Below are positions 28,873 to 38,036 of a DNA stretch of 64,000 nucleotides, piece by piece. Within the stretch, counting starts at the first letter, position 1; each line of letters begins with the position of its first letter. The stretch spans positions 124,001 through 188,000 of the forward strand of contig NZ_WESE01000005.1 of the NCBI RefSeq assembly GCF_009184895.1. The letters are read 5' to 3'. The notes below the pieces were generated by a model. The model did no database searches. It was not told the origin of the DNA and was given only the letters and a program-made list of their open reading frames with translations. The position numbers and the translations under genes were made by a program. The stretch comes from Nostocoides sp. F2B08. Lineage in GTDB: Bacteria; Actinomycetota; Actinomycetes; Actinomycetales; Dermatophilaceae.

Positions 28873-29679
28873 ATGACACGTCACCCCTCCCGCGGAGTCC
28901 TCGTCACGGGCTCCTCCCGCGGCGTCGGCGCAGCCGTCGCACATGCCTTCGCCGCCATGGGCGACCGCGTGGTCGTCCACTACCTGGCGAGCGAGGAGGC
29001 AGCTGCCCGAGTGGTGGCGAACCTGCCGGGCGACGGACACGGGCTCGCCCAGGCAGACCTGGCCGACCCCGCCGACGTCGAGCGACTCGCGTCCGAGGCG
29101 GTGGAGGTGCTCGGCCGCGTCGACGTCCTCGTCAACAACGCCGCGATGCTCGCCGCTCCCTGGGAGGGAGGCGGCCGGCGCGGTGACCATCCCCTCGAGA
29201 GCACCGCATACGACGAGTGGGTCGATATCTGGCAGCGGACGATCGCGGCGAACCTCCTCGGTCCGGCCAACCTCGTCTGGCAGGTCGCCCGACACATGAT
29301 CGACACCCCGCCCGCCGACGGCGTCCCCGCCGGGCGCATCGTCAACGTGGGCAGCCGGGGCGCCCACCGCGGTGAGCCGGACATCCCCGCCTACGGCGCG
29401 AGCAAGGCGGGGCTGCATGCCTTCGGCCAGTCGATGGCGGTGCGGCTCGCGCCGCACGGGATCGCGGTGACGACCATCGCACCCGGGTTCATCGAGACGG
29501 ACATGGCGGGGTATGCGCTGGCCGGCGACCGCGCGGCGGCCACCCGGGCGCAGAGCCCGTTCGACCGGGTCGCCCGACCCGAGGAGGTCGCCGACGCGAT
29601 CGTCGCGCTCGCCGACCCGCGCGCGGAGTGGGCCTCCGGTGCGGTGCTCGACTTCAACGGTGCCAGCCACCTCCGGTGA
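28873..29679 (+). CDS. SDR-family oxidoreductase
   Basis: A 268-residue short-chain dehydrogenase/reductase of the classical type. The cofactor motif is VLVTGSSRGVGAAVAHAF (TGxxxGxG), with VDVLVNNAAML (NNAG-type) and the catalytic Ser-Tyr-Lys set: Ser in IVNVGSRGAHRG and Tyr/Lys in IPAYGASKAGLHAF. APGFIETDMAG is the conserved PG motif. An unusual ~10-residue insertion (WEGGGRRGDHPLE) follows the NNAA motif. The family is too broad to name a substrate. The gene starts 21 nt after the beta-CASP gene and ends 23 nt before alr, whose -10-like TAGACT (29686-29691) begins the next unit. Confidence 0.88.
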   Translation: MTRHPSRGVLVTGSSRGVGAAVAHAFAAMGDRVVVHYLASEEAAARVVANLPGDGHGLAQADLADPADVERLASEAVEVLGRVDVLVNNAAMLAAPWEGGGRRGDHPLESTAYDEWVDIWQRTIAANLLGPANLVWQVARHMIDTPPADGVPAGRIVNVGSRGAHRGEPDIPAYGASKAGLHAFGQSMAVRLAPHGIAVTTIAPGFIETDMAGYALAGDRAAATRAQSPFDRVARPEEVADAIVALADPRAEWASGAVLDFNGASHLR

Positions 29680-29701
29680 CCCGCCTAGACTTGAGCGCGC
29701 C

Positions 29702-30877
29702 ATGACCAGCGACCCCCACGCCTCCTCCGCGACGTCGTTCACGGTGCAGGTGGACCTCGACGCCATCGCCGCCAACGTCGCGGCGCTGCGCGAGCGGGCG
29801 GGGTCGGCCTCCGTGATGGCCGTCGTCAAGGCCGACGCCTACGGGCACGGTCTCCTCCCCTCCGCCCGGGCGGCGCTGCGCGGCGGTGCGGCCGCTCTCG
29901 GCGTGGCCCAGCTCGAGGAGGCCGTCCGGGCGCGCGACGCCGGCATCGACGCCCCCATGCTGACCTGGCTCTACGCCCCCGGAGCCGACGTCGCGGGCGC
30001 GATCGACCGCGGCATCGAGGTGACCGTCTCGAGCCGCTGGCAGCTCGATGACGTCATCGCCGCCGCCGCACGGACCGGAGCGACGGCGCCCATCCAGCTC
30101 AAGGTCGACACCGGGCTGGCGCGAGGGGGTGCGCTGCTCGACGGCGAGGCGAGCGCGTGGCACGACCTCGTCGCTTCGGTCGCCGCGGGTATGGCCGACG
30201 GCGCGGTCGAGGTGCGAGGCATCTGGACGCACTTCGTCTACGCGGATGCCCCCGACCACCCCACCGTGCGCGGCCAGCAGGAGGTCTTCGCGGAGGCGGT
30301 GGCCGTCGCCGGCCGCGCCGGCCTGCGCGCCCCTCTGCACCACATCGCCAACTCGGCTGCGACCCTGACCAACCCGTCGGCCCATCTCGACATGGTCCGA
30401 CCCGGCCTCGCCGTCTACGGTCTCTCGCCCGTGCCCGACCTCGGCGCCCCGCAGGACTTCGGCCTGCGCGAGGCGATGCGGGTGACCGCCCGGCTCTCGC
30501 TCGTCAAGCGGATCCGCGCCGGGCAGGGCGTGTCCTACGGCCACACGTGGACCGCCCCTGAGGACACCGTCGTCGGTCTGGTGCCGATGGGTTATGCCGA
30601 CGGGATCCCTCGGGCGGCGGGGAATCTCGGCCCGGTCCGGGTGCAGGGTGCCGGACGGTCGACCGTGACGGGACGGGTGTGCATGGACCAGATCGTCGTC
30701 GACCTGGGCCCGGACTTCGGGGGCTCGGCCGGCGACGAGGTCGTCGTCGTCGGACGAGGCGCGGACGACGAGCCGACCGCACAGGACTGGGCAGCCGTCA
30801 CCGGGACCATCAACTACGAGATCGTCACCCGCATGGCGCCGCGCGCCCCGCGGACCTATCTGGGAGAGGGAGCATGA
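29702..30877 (+). CDS. alr: Alanine racemase
   Basis: A 391-residue PLP enzyme producing D-alanine for peptidoglycan. The PLP-binding Lys is in MAVVKADAYGHGLLPSA (~residue 40), the second catalytic base Tyr is in GQGVSYGHTWTAP, and GYADGIPRAAGN and VTGRVCMDQIVVDLG are family blocks. The fold is an N-terminal TIM barrel with a C-terminal beta domain; length is normal. TAGACT lies 10 nt before the ATG, with no clear ribosome binding site. It overlaps the next gene by 4 nt and heads the alr-hydrolase-tsaE-tsaB-rimI-tsaD run, an arrangement familiar from other actinobacteria. Confidence 0.95.
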   Translation: MTSDPHASSATSFTVQVDLDAIAANVAALRERAGSASVMAVVKADAYGHGLLPSARAALRGGAAALGVAQLEEAVRARDAGIDAPMLTWLYAPGADVAGAIDRGIEVTVSSRWQLDDVIAAAARTGATAPIQLKVDTGLARGGALLDGEASAWHDLVASVAAGMADGAVEVRGIWTHFVYADAPDHPTVRGQQEVFAEAVAVAGRAGLRAPLHHIANSAATLTNPSAHLDMVRPGLAVYGLSPVPDLGAPQDFGLREAMRVTARLSLVKRIRAGQGVSYGHTWTAPEDTVVGLVPMGYADGIPRAAGNLGPVRVQGAGRSTVTGRVCMDQIVVDLGPDFGGSAGDEVVVVGRGADDEPTAQDWAAVTGTINYEIVTRMAPRAPRTYLGEGA

Positions 30878-31941
30878 CCAAGCGCACCGTTGCCGGCCTG
30901 GCGGCCGGAGCCGCCGTCGCGGGCGGCGCGGCCGCCGTCCACACCGTCCGCCAGGCCCGACGCGAGCGGATCGCCGTCTCCCGGCGTGCGCTCACCGGCA
31001 ACCTGGAGCACACGCCCGACCGCGAGACCGCCGTGCGGACCGACGACGGCGTCACTCTGCACGTCGAGATCGACGAGCCGGAGCAGGCTCGAGCCGACGC
31101 GCCGGTCGTCGTGCTCGTGCACGGGTTCACGGTGTCCTCGCGGGCCTGGGTCTTCCAGCGACGAGCACTGACCGAGGCCGGGTACCGCGTCGTCAGCTAC
31201 GACCACCGCGGGCACGGGCGATCCGGGCACAGCAGCATGGAGGGCGCGACCATCGAGCAGCTGGCCCGCGACCTGCGTCTGGTGCTCGACGAGGTGGTCG
31301 ACCAGATCGCCCCGGGAGCCCCCCTGGTCCTCGTCGGCCACTCCATGGGCGGGATGACGCTGATGGCCTTCGGCGACCTGTTCCCCGAGCTCATCGCGAG
31401 CCGCATCGTCGGCGTCTGCTTCATGGCGACGAGCGCGGGCGGGGAGGGCCACCTCATCTCGCTCGGCTACGGCGCCCTCGTCGGCCGACTCATCGAGCGC
31501 TACGGACCGGGTGCGCTGGACGGACTGAGCCGACAGGAGCGCCTGCTGCGCTCGCTGCGCAGGGTCGGCCGCGATCTCGAGGACTACTTCGTCGAGCACT
31601 ACTCTTTCGCGTCGCCGGTGTCGCAGACCCTCGTCCGGTTCACGGGCGACCTGGCCTTCGAGACGTCCTTCCTGACGATCGGGGCCTTCATCGCCACGTT
31701 CAACGAGCACGACCGGCGCGATGCGCTCAAGGTCTGGGGAGCCGTTCCCTCGGTCGTCATCACCGCTCACGACGACCGGCTCACCCCACTCCAGCACGGT
31801 CGGCGGATCGCCGACTCCATCCCCGGGTCGGAGCACGTGATCGTCGCCGACGCCGGGCACATGGTGATGCTCGAGCACCCCGAGCTCGTGAGCCGCGAGA
31901 TCCTCGAGCTCATCGACCTGGCGACGAGGTCTGCCGGGTGA
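30874..31941 (+). CDS. Alpha/beta hydrolase, membrane-associated
   Basis: A 355-residue hydrolase with an N-terminal Ala/Gly-rich hydrophobic segment (TVAGLAAGAAVAGGAAAVHT) that could anchor or export it. The catalytic core shows VVLVHGFTVSSRAWVFQ (oxyanion), YDHRGHGRSG, the nucleophile elbow LVGHSMGGMTLMAFG, the Asp in ITAHDDRLTP and the final His in IVADAGHMVMLEHPE. The spacing is that of the proline iminopeptidase / haloperoxidase-like group; substrate unknown. Its ATG overlaps the alr stop (ATGA) and its own stop overlaps the tsaE start, so it is locked into the operon. An alpha/beta hydrolase in this position is frequent in actinobacteria. Confidence 0.86.
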   Translation: MTKRTVAGLAAGAAVAGGAAAVHTVRQARRERIAVSRRALTGNLEHTPDRETAVRTDDGVTLHVEIDEPEQARADAPVVVLVHGFTVSSRAWVFQRRALTEAGYRVVSYDHRGHGRSGHSSMEGATIEQLARDLRLVLDEVVDQIAPGAPLVLVGHSMGGMTLMAFGDLFPELIASRIVGVCFMATSAGGEGHLISLGYGALVGRLIERYGPGALDGLSRQERLLRSLRRVGRDLEDYFVEHYSFASPVSQTLVRFTGDLAFETSFLTIGAFIATFNEHDRRDALKVWGAVPSVVITAHDDRLTPLQHGRRIADSIPGSEHVIVADAGHMVMLEHPELVSREILELIDLATRSAG

Positions 31942-32435
31942 CCCTGCAGAGCCCACCACTCGTCGACGCCGAGGCGACCCGATCCTGGGGGGCGCGGCTG
32001 GGCGCCCTGCTGCGCGCTGGTGACCTCGTCATCCTCACCGGCGTGCTGGGAGCCGGCAAGACGACGCTGACCCAGGGCATCGCCGAGGGGGTAGGGGTGC
32101 GGGGTCCGATCACGTCACCGACCTTCGTCATCGCACGCGTGCACCCCTCGCTGGGAGGAGGACCGGTCCTGGTGCACGTCGACGCCTACCGCCTCGGCGG
32201 GCTCGACGAGCTCGACGACCTCGACCTGGACGCCGACCTCGATCGTGCCGTGACGGTCGTCGAGTGGGGTCACGGCATCGCAGAGGACCTGTCCGAGGAT
32301 GCCCTCGAGATCGTCCTCGACGGCGAGTCCGTCCGGACCGCAACCGTGCTCGCTCGCGGCGCACGGTGGACGTCGGATGCCGCGCGCGAGTCGCTGGCCG
32401 CGCTCGGCGACTCGGGGGAGGTGAGGCGGCGGTGA
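31938..32435 (+). CDS. tsaE: tRNA threonylcarbamoyladenosine biosynthesis ATPase TsaE
   Basis: A 165-residue P-loop ATPase needed for t6A modification of ANN-decoding tRNAs, acting with TsaB and TsaD. Walker A is TGVLGAGKTTLTQGIAEG (~residues 35-52). ITSPTFVIARVH is the conserved switch, VHVDAYRLGGLDELDDLDLD holds the catalytic acidic residues and VVEWGHGIAEDL the conserved EWG. The C-terminal ~35 residues are actinobacteria-like extension. The GTG start overlaps the upstream stop, and its own TGA overlaps the tsaB start. Confidence 0.93.
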   Translation: MTLQSPPLVDAEATRSWGARLGALLRAGDLVILTGVLGAGKTTLTQGIAEGVGVRGPITSPTFVIARVHPSLGGGPVLVHVDAYRLGGLDELDDLDLDADLDRAVTVVEWGHGIAEDLSEDALEIVLDGESVRTATVLARGARWTSDAARESLAALGDSGEVRRR

Positions 32436-33127
32436 TCATGCTCGCGCTGGACACCTCGACCTCGGCGATCACGGTCGCCGTGCACGACGGCGAGCAGGTG
32501 CTCGCGGAGCGGTCCGTGCTCGACGCCCGAGCGCACACCGAGCACCTCGCGCCCCTGGTTCAGGATGCGCTCGAGTCGGCCGGCCTGCGACCGGCCGATC
32601 TCACCGACATCGCCGTGGGCGTGGGCCCGGGACCGTTCACCGGGCTGCGGGTCGGTCTCGTGACCGCCCGGGTCCTGGCCTACACGGTCGGTGTGCCGTG
32701 CCACGGCGTGGTCTCGCTCGACGCCCTCGCGGAGGAGGCGGTCCGCAGCGGATCGGTCGACGGCACAGCGGAGTTCGCCGTCGCGACCGACGCGCGGCGC
32801 AAGGAGGTCTACTGGTCGCGGTACACCGTGACGGCCGGTCACCCCGCTCGACTGAGCGACCCGGCCGTCCTGCACCCGGCCGATGTCGCGGACGGTATGC
32901 GCGGGCTGGCCACCGCAGGACGCGGACCGCTGCTCTATCCCGACGTGTTCGCGTCCCCGGTGACACCGCTCGACGTCAGCGCCGTCGCGCTGGCCGAGGT
33001 CGCGCTCCGGCAGATCGCCCACGGGGTCGAGGTCGGCGTCGACGCCCTCTATCTGCGGCGGCCGGACGCCCAGCCGACCTCCTCGTCGAAGTCGACGTTG
33101 ACCGAGGTCCGAGGTGACCGGCGATGA
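32432..33127 (+). CDS. tsaB: tRNA threonylcarbamoyladenosine biosynthesis protein TsaB
   Basis: A 231-residue ASKHA-fold paralogue of TsaD that acts as its dimer partner. The N-terminal MLALDTSTSAITVAVHDG is the truncated nucleotide-binding loop. EHLAPLVQDALESAGL and IAVGVGPGPFTGLRVGL are the signature, and VATDARRKEVYWSRY is the conserved central strand. The start was set at GTG 32432, which gives the GTGA overlap with tsaE; an ATG at 32438 is a close alternative. The C-terminus ends with LYLRRPDAQPTSS, typical of the family. Confidence 0.92.
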   Translation: MIMLALDTSTSAITVAVHDGEQVLAERSVLDARAHTEHLAPLVQDALESAGLRPADLTDIAVGVGPGPFTGLRVGLVTARVLAYTVGVPCHGVVSLDALAEEAVRSGSVDGTAEFAVATDARRKEVYWSRYTVTAGHPARLSDPAVLHPADVADGMRGLATAGRGPLLYPDVFASPVTPLDVSAVALAEVALRQIAHGVEVGVDALYLRRPDAQPTSSSKSTLTEVRGDRR

Positions 33128-33624
33128 GCCCCAGTGTCACCGACCACGTCGTCGGCCGGGCACTGTCCTGGGCCGACATCCCGAGGCTCGTCGAGCTCGA
33201 GGGTCGCCTCTTCGCCGACGACGCCTGGAGCGCGCCCACGTGGTGGGCCGAGCTCGCGGCCCGGCCGCGCCGCGACTACGTCGCACTCGAGAGCGACGGC
33301 GAGCTTGTCGGCTACGCCGGCCTCGACCTCGCGGGCGAGGTCGCCGATGTCATGACCATCGCAGTCGCCCCGGAGGCGCAGGGCCGCGGTCTCGGCGGGG
33401 AGCTGCTCGCCCTGATGGCGAGCCGGGCGCGTGAGGCGGGCGCCGCATACCTCCTGCTCGAGGTGCGGGACGACAACGCGGGGGCCAAGGCGCTGTATGC
33501 GCGGGCCGGCTTCGAGGTGGTCACGGTGCGGCGGCGTTACTACCAGCCGGGCGATGTCGATGCACTCGTCATGCGGCTTCGGCTCCGCGACGAACGCGAT
33601 GGAGTGGGTGACACGAATGGCTGA
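33124..33624 (+). CDS. rimI: Ribosomal-protein-alanine N-acetyltransferase RimI-like
   Basis: A 166-residue GNAT acetyltransferase. The acetyl-CoA pyrophosphate loop is [19 protein letters not shown] (~residues 80-98), preceded by VADVMTIAV and followed by [20 protein letters not shown] and [12 protein letters not shown], which match the RimI group. RimI classically acetylates the N-terminus of ribosomal protein S18. Placement between tsaB and tsaD is a conserved arrangement; in some species the tsaD partner is fused to RimI. It overlaps tsaB by 4 nt and tsaD by 8 nt. Confidence 0.9.
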   Translation: MSPSVTDHVVGRALSWADIPRLVELEGRLFADDAWSAPTWWAELAARPRRDYVALESDGELVGYAGLDLAGEVADVMTIAVAPEAQGRGLGGELLALMASRAREAGAAYLLLEVRDDNAGAKALYARAGFEVVTVRRRYYQPGDVDALVMRLRLRDERDGVGDTNG

Positions 33625-34660
33625 CCGGCCGCTGGTGCTCGGGATCGAGACGTCGTGCGACGAGACCGGGGTCGGGATCGTGCGCGGCGAGACGCTCCTC
33701 GTCGACGCGATCGCGAGCAGTGTCGACGAGCACGCGCGCTTCGGCGGGGTCGTGCCCGAGGTCGCGAGCCGGGCGCATCTCGAGGCGATGATCCCGACGA
33801 TCGAGCGGGCCTGCACGACAGCGGGGGTGTCGCTGCGTGAGGTCGACGCGGTGGCCGTGACCTCAGGACCGGGACTGGCGGGGGCGCTCATGGTCGGCGT
33901 GGCGGCGGCCAAGTCGCTGGCGGTCGGCCTCGGGGTGCCGTTGTTCGGGGTCAACCATCTCGCCTCGCACGTGGCCGTCGACATCGTCGAGCACGGCCCG
34001 CTGCCCGAGCCGACGATGGCGCTGCTCGTCTCCGGCGGGCACTCCTCACTGCTCCTCGTGCCCGATGTCACGAACGAGATCAGCAGCCTCGGGTCGACCA
34101 TCGACGATGCGGCGGGCGAGGCGTTCGACAAGGTGGCGCGCGTCCTCGGGCTGCCGTTCCCCGGCGGGCCGCACATCGACCGCGCCGCCCGGGAGGGGCA
34201 GGTCACGATCGACTTCCCGCGAGGGCTGACGACGGGCCGGGATCTCGAACGACACCGCTTCGACTTCTCGTTCTCGGGGCTGAAGACCGCCGTGGCCCGG
34301 TGGGTCGAGCTGCGTCAGCGGGCCGGTGAGCCGGTGCCGGTGGCCGATGTCGCGGCGTCGTTCCAGGAGGCGGTCGTCGACGTGCTCACCCGCAAGGCGG
34401 TGGCGGCATGCCGCGCCGAAGGGGTGGGGCACCTGCAGATCGGCGGCGGGGTCGCGGCCAACTCGCGGCTGCGCGCGCTGGCTCAGGAACGCTGCGACGC
34501 GGCGGGTGTCGAGCTGCGGGTGCCGAGGCCGGGGCTGTGCACGGACAACGGCGCGATGGTCGCGGCGCTCGGGGCCCAGATGGTGCTGCGCGGCCGGACG
34601 CCCTCGGATCTCGGGCTCTCGGCAGACTCGTCGATGCCGGTGACCGAGATCTCCGCCTGA
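33617..34660 (+). CDS. tsaD: tRNA N6-adenosine threonylcarbamoyltransferase
   Basis: A 347-residue ASKHA/Kae1 enzyme that transfers the threonylcarbamoyl group to A37 of tRNA. Landmarks are [15 protein letters not shown] at the N-terminus, [30 protein letters not shown], and the metal site [12 protein letters not shown] with two His four residues apart. [28 protein letters not shown] and [16 protein letters not shown] follow. The ATG at 33617 lies inside the end of rimI, and the length matches the family. It ends the operon; a hairpin follows after 10 nt. Confidence 0.95.
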   Translation: MADRPLVLGIETSCDETGVGIVRGETLLVDAIASSVDEHARFGGVVPEVASRAHLEAMIPTIERACTTAGVSLREVDAVAVTSGPGLAGALMVGVAAAKSLAVGLGVPLFGVNHLASHVAVDIVEHGPLPEPTMALLVSGGHSSLLLVPDVTNEISSLGSTIDDAAGEAFDKVARVLGLPFPGGPHIDRAAREGQVTIDFPRGLTTGRDLERHRFDFSFSGLKTAVARWVELRQRAGEPVPVADVAASFQEAVVDVLTRKAVAACRAEGVGHLQIGGGVAANSRLRALAQERCDAAGVELRVPRPGLCTDNGAMVAALGAQMVLRGRTPSDLGLSADSSMPVTEISA

Positions 34661-34670
34661 CCGCGCGTTT

Positions 34671-34707
34671 GGTGCGAAACTCCCAGTTCGGTGCGAGATT
34701 TCGCACC
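34671..34707. terminator. Terminator hairpin after tsaD
   Basis: GGTGCGAAA (34671-34679) and TTTCGCACC (34699-34707) form a perfect 9-bp stem with a 19-nt loop that repeats GGTGCGAG internally. It lies between the convergent tsaD and GH3 genes. The remaining gap to 34858 shows no further structure I can name. Confidence 0.55.
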
Positions 34708-34858
34708 GGTCCGTCGAGTTTTCCGCTGCTCGAACGACGTCGCCGCTTGCGTGTGGTGTCGGGCGGGGTGTGTTGCCCTCGGTCGGCACCACAGGCGAGC
34801 TCGTGGCGCCCCCGTTCCTCCTGTGTCGATTCCGGACGCTCCCGGTGTTCCTATTGCA

Positions 34859-36115
34859 TCAGGAGGCGGCGGAGCAGGGGAGGAGGCCCATCTCGTCCTT
34901 GAGGGTGAGCACCCGAGTCACCGACGCCTCGACCTGCTCGGCGAACGCGGGGTCGGCCGCCATCTCCGCACGGATCGCATCGAGCATCTCGCCGGTCGCG
35001 TTCGGGTCGCCGTTGAGGACGATGTCGCCACCAGCGCCGATGAACCGCACGGCGCGCTCACCCGCCGGGATGTCGGACAGCGCGGCCGCGTTGACGTCGT
35101 CGGTGATGACGACGCCGTCCCAGCCGAGCCGGTCGCGCAGCAGGTCGGTCACGACGGCCGAGGAGTACAGCGCCTGGTTCTCCGGGTCGATGTTGGGATA
35201 GAGGGCCGACGACATCATCACCATCGAGGCCCCGGCGTCCATCCCGGCGACGAACGGCTCGAGGAACGGGTCCTCGACCGTCGCGACGGTGTCCTCGATC
35301 CCCTCGGCGGTGAAGTCGGTGTTTCCCGTCACCCGACCGAGCCCCGGGAAGTGCTTGACGATCCCCTCGACCCCGGCCTGCGACATCCCGTCGAGGAACG
35401 CCGCGACGTACTCCCCGACGACCTCCGGGTCCGAGCCGAACTGCCGTCCCCAGCGCCCGATCGGCTCGTTCGCCGTGCCGATCTCCTCGGGAACGGTGTC
35501 GGCCACGGGCGCGAGGTTGAGGTTGACCCCGGCCGACGCGATCTCCTCACCCCAGCCGGCCGCAGCCTCGGTGAGCTCGGCCGGGCTCTGCTGCGCTTGG
35601 TCGAGCGCGCGCGGCGGCCGCGTGAAGCCCTCGCCGCGCAGCTGGTGGACGATCCCGCCCTCCTGGTCGGCGGCGATGATCAGGCCGACCCCGCCGGTCG
35701 ACGCATCCGAGACGAGACCCTCGAGGTGCTCGGACGTCGAGCGAACCTTGTCGAAGCCCTCCCAGCCGCCGAGGTAGATGACGTTGCCGACGTGGCCGTC
35801 GGTGATCTCGTCGTCGAGCGACTCCAGCGGCGCATTGGTGTCGAAGCCGATCATGAGCAGTTGCCCGAGCCGTTGGTCCTCCGACAGCGCCTCGTATGCG
35901 GTGCTCACGCAGGTCTGCTCCGGCACCTCGGTCGTCGGTGCGCTCGTCGTCGGTGTCGCCTCCGTCGTCGCGGCGGCTGTCGCGCCGTTCTCCTCGGAGT
36001 CGGAGGCGTCCGACCCGCCGCACGCGGTCAGCGCGAGCGCGCTGAGGCAGGCGAGTGCGGCCACACGGCGATGCTTCGAGACGCGGGCGGCCACCGCATA
36101 CGGGATGTTCTGCAC
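34859..36115 (-). CDS. Glycoside hydrolase family 3 lipoprotein (NagZ-like beta-N-acetylhexosaminidase)
   Basis: A 418-residue exported protein with lipobox ALALTACGGS (Cys ~32) and a Ser/Thr/Ala/Glu linker to about residue 65. The GH3 N-terminal barrel follows: LGQLLMIGFDTNAP, GLIIAADQEGGIVHQLRG, and FTRPPRALDQAQQ. GIVKHFPGLGRVTGNTDF is the His-containing NagZ loop that supplies the acid/base in the short GH3 enzymes. GVVITDDVNAAAL has the nucleophilic Asp. It lacks the second GH3 domain, as do NagZ enzymes that remove GlcNAc from cell-wall fragments. A surface anchor would place it outside the membrane. The start is GTG. Substrate is inferred. Confidence 0.85.
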   Translation of the reverse strand: MQNIPYAVAARVSKHRRVAALACLSALALTACGGSDASDSEENGATAAATTEATPTTSAPTTEVPEQTCVSTAYEALSEDQRLGQLLMIGFDTNAPLESLDDEITDGHVGNVIYLGGWEGFDKVRSTSEHLEGLVSDASTGGVGLIIAADQEGGIVHQLRGEGFTRPPRALDQAQQSPAELTEAAAGWGEEIASAGVNLNLAPVADTVPEEIGTANEPIGRWGRQFGSDPEVVGEYVAAFLDGMSQAGVEGIVKHFPGLGRVTGNTDFTAEGIEDTVATVEDPFLEPFVAGMDAGASMVMMSSALYPNIDPENQALYSSAVVTDLLRDRLGWDGVVITDDVNAAALSDIPAGERAVRFIGAGGDIVLNGDPNATGEMLDAIRAEMAADPAFAEQVEASVTRVLTLKDEMGLLPCSAAS

Positions 36116-36165
36116 GGGTCACGACGCTAACCGGCGCAGGACGACCGCGGGAAATCCGGCCCGCA

Positions 36166-36171
36166 TAGGCT
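36166..36171 (+). promoter_or_regulatory. -10 element of the nucleoside hydrolase-ribokinase operon
   Basis: TAGGCT ends 6 nt before the GTG start at 36178. The divergent GH3 gene starts 63 bp away, so both promoters share this short region. The word CCGCATAGG here is a near-match to the enriched CGCATAC motif. Confidence 0.45.
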
Positions 36172-36177
36172 GGGCGG

Positions 36178-37164
36178 GTGAGCGCTGCGCGACCCATCGT
36201 CCTCGACGTCGACACGGGGGTCGACGACGCCTGTGCCATCCTCCTCGCCGCCCTGCATCCCGGGCTCGACCTGCGCGCCGTCACCTGCGTCGGCGGCAAC
36301 GCGCCGCTGCCCCAGGTCGTGAGCAACACCCTCGCCGTCCTGCACACCGCCGGCCGGGACGACGTTCCGGTCGCCGCGGGCGCGGACCGGCCGCTGCTCG
36401 CCGAGCCGCACGACGCCCGACACGTCCACGGCGACGACGGCATGGGCGATCTCGGCTGGCCGCGCTCACCGCGGGCACCCGAAACCCGGCACGCCGTGGA
36501 GCTGCTGCGCGACGTCCTGCGCGCCGCTGCCCGGGCGGGGGAGCGGGTCACCGTCGTCCCGCTCGCGCCGCTGACGAACATCGCCCTGTTGCTGCGCACC
36601 TATCCCGACGTGGCGGCCGGGATCGCGGAGATCTGCTTCATGGGCGGCGCGGCGCACGTGGGCAACGCCACCGCCTCGGCGGAGTTCAACGTCTTCCACG
36701 ACCCCGAGTCAGCGGCGGTCGTCATCGACGCGTGCACCGACCTCGACGTCGCCCTGCGGATGTACGGCCTCGACGTCTTCTACAGCCCGGTGGTCACCCG
36801 GACCGAGGCCGAGGAGCTCGTCGCCCTCGACCCGACCGGACCGGCGGGGCTCGGGGGGCGGCTGATCGCCTTCCAGTGCGAACGGTTCGGAGCGGACGGC
36901 GGCACGATCGGCGATGCCGGCGCTGTGTGCGCGGTGATCGACCCCCAGGGACTGCGGACCGAGCCGCTCCCGGTGCGGGTCGAGCTCGGCGGGAGCTGGT
37001 CGCGCGGCCGCACTGTCGTCGACCGCCGGGACTGGACCGGCGACCTCGCCCACGACCCGCATGGCCAGGCGCTGACCCGGGTCGACGTCGGGCTCGACGT
37101 CGACGCCGAGGGTTACGCGCGGCTCTGGCGCGAGACCCTCGCCTCCGCGGCGGGCCGGCGCTGA
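36178..37164 (+). CDS. Nucleoside hydrolase (IunH/RihA family)
   Basis: A 328-residue enzyme that cleaves ribonucleosides to base plus ribose. The calcium-binding signature is IVLDVDTGVDDACAILLA at the N-terminus, with VTCVGGNAPL. DDGMGDLGWP is the substrate loop, TVVPLAPLTNIALLLR the second conserved block, and FMGGAAHVGNATASAEFNVF the active-site Asn and Phe region. The catalytic His motif is expected in the C-terminal third. Ribokinase starts on the final base of its stop codon, so released ribose can be phosphorylated directly: a nucleoside salvage unit. Confidence 0.9.
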   Translation: MSAARPIVLDVDTGVDDACAILLAALHPGLDLRAVTCVGGNAPLPQVVSNTLAVLHTAGRDDVPVAAGADRPLLAEPHDARHVHGDDGMGDLGWPRSPRAPETRHAVELLRDVLRAAARAGERVTVVPLAPLTNIALLLRTYPDVAAGIAEICFMGGAAHVGNATASAEFNVFHDPESAAVVIDACTDLDVALRMYGLDVFYSPVVTRTEAEELVALDPTGPAGLGGRLIAFQCERFGADGGTIGDAGAVCAVIDPQGLRTEPLPVRVELGGSWSRGRTVVDRRDWTGDLAHDPHGQALTRVDVGLDVDAEGYARLWRETLASAAGRR

Positions 37165-38000
37165 TGGGCCGGGTCGTCGTCGTCGGCTCCCTCAACGTCG
37201 ACCTCGTCACCTCGGTCGAGGTCCACCCCCGCCCCGGCGAGACGGTGATCGGCTCAGGTCTGGACCGGTATGCGGGGGGCAAGGGCGCCAACCAGGCGAT
37301 GGCGGCGGCACGTGCCGGGTCGGGCGAGGTGCTCATGGTCGGCCGGGTCGGCGCCGACGAGGGCGGCTCGCTGTACCGGACGCGGCTGGAGCGCACCGGA
37401 GTGGACGTCTCGGGCGTCCTCGTCGACGACTCGGAGCCGACGGGGCACGCGCTCATCGTCGTCGACGAGGACGGCGAGAACACGATCGTCGTCGTGCCCG
37501 GTGCCAACGGCCGGGTGTCCGAGTCGGACCTGGGGCCGGTGCACGCGTGCGGGCCGGGTGACGTGGTGCTCCTCCAGCTCGAGATCCCGCTCCCGGTCGT
37601 GGCTGCCGCCGTCCGGCTGGCGCACGAGCGCGGCGCTCGGGTGGTCGTCAACGTCGCGCCGTTCGCGTCCCTGCCGCCGGACGTCGTCGCCCTCGCCGAC
37701 CCGCTCGTCGCCAACGAGCACGAGGCGGCCGCTCTCGCCGACGCGGGAGGCGTGCCGGCGTCCCTGCTCGTGACCTTCGGCGCACACGGGGCGAGCTGGG
37801 ACGGGGTCGAGTACCCCGCGCATACCGTGCCCACCCATCGGGTGCGCGACACGACCGGCGCGGGAGATGCTTTCTGCGGGGCGCTCGCGGCCGCGCTCGC
37901 CTCCGGCGCGGACCGGGCGACCGCGATGGATGCGGCGCTCGCCGCCGGTGCGGCCGCCGTCCAGCACCACGGTGCCCAGCCCGACCCGCACCTGGTCTGA
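37164..38000 (+). CDS. rbsK: Ribokinase
   Basis: A 278-residue PfkB-family sugar kinase. The N-terminal block VVVVGSLNVDLVTSVEVHP and RYAGGKGANQAMAAARAG is the ribose-binding signature. The C-terminal RVRDTTGAGDAFCGALAAAL carries the anion hole and the catalytic Asp. VANEHEAAAL and VTFGAHGASWDG form the nucleotide site. The coding start overlaps the nucleoside hydrolase stop by one base, which argues that ribose from nucleosides is the substrate. Confidence 0.9.
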   Translation: MGRVVVVGSLNVDLVTSVEVHPRPGETVIGSGLDRYAGGKGANQAMAAARAGSGEVLMVGRVGADEGGSLYRTRLERTGVDVSGVLVDDSEPTGHALIVVDEDGENTIVVVPGANGRVSESDLGPVHACGPGDVVLLQLEIPLPVVAAAVRLAHERGARVVVNVAPFASLPPDVVALADPLVANEHEAAALADAGGVPASLLVTFGAHGASWDGVEYPAHTVPTHRVRDTTGAGDAFCGALAAALASGADRATAMDAALAAGAAAVQHHGAQPDPHLV

Positions 38001-38036
38001 CCCGCACCGGGTGGCGGGATCTGATGAGATAGGGGG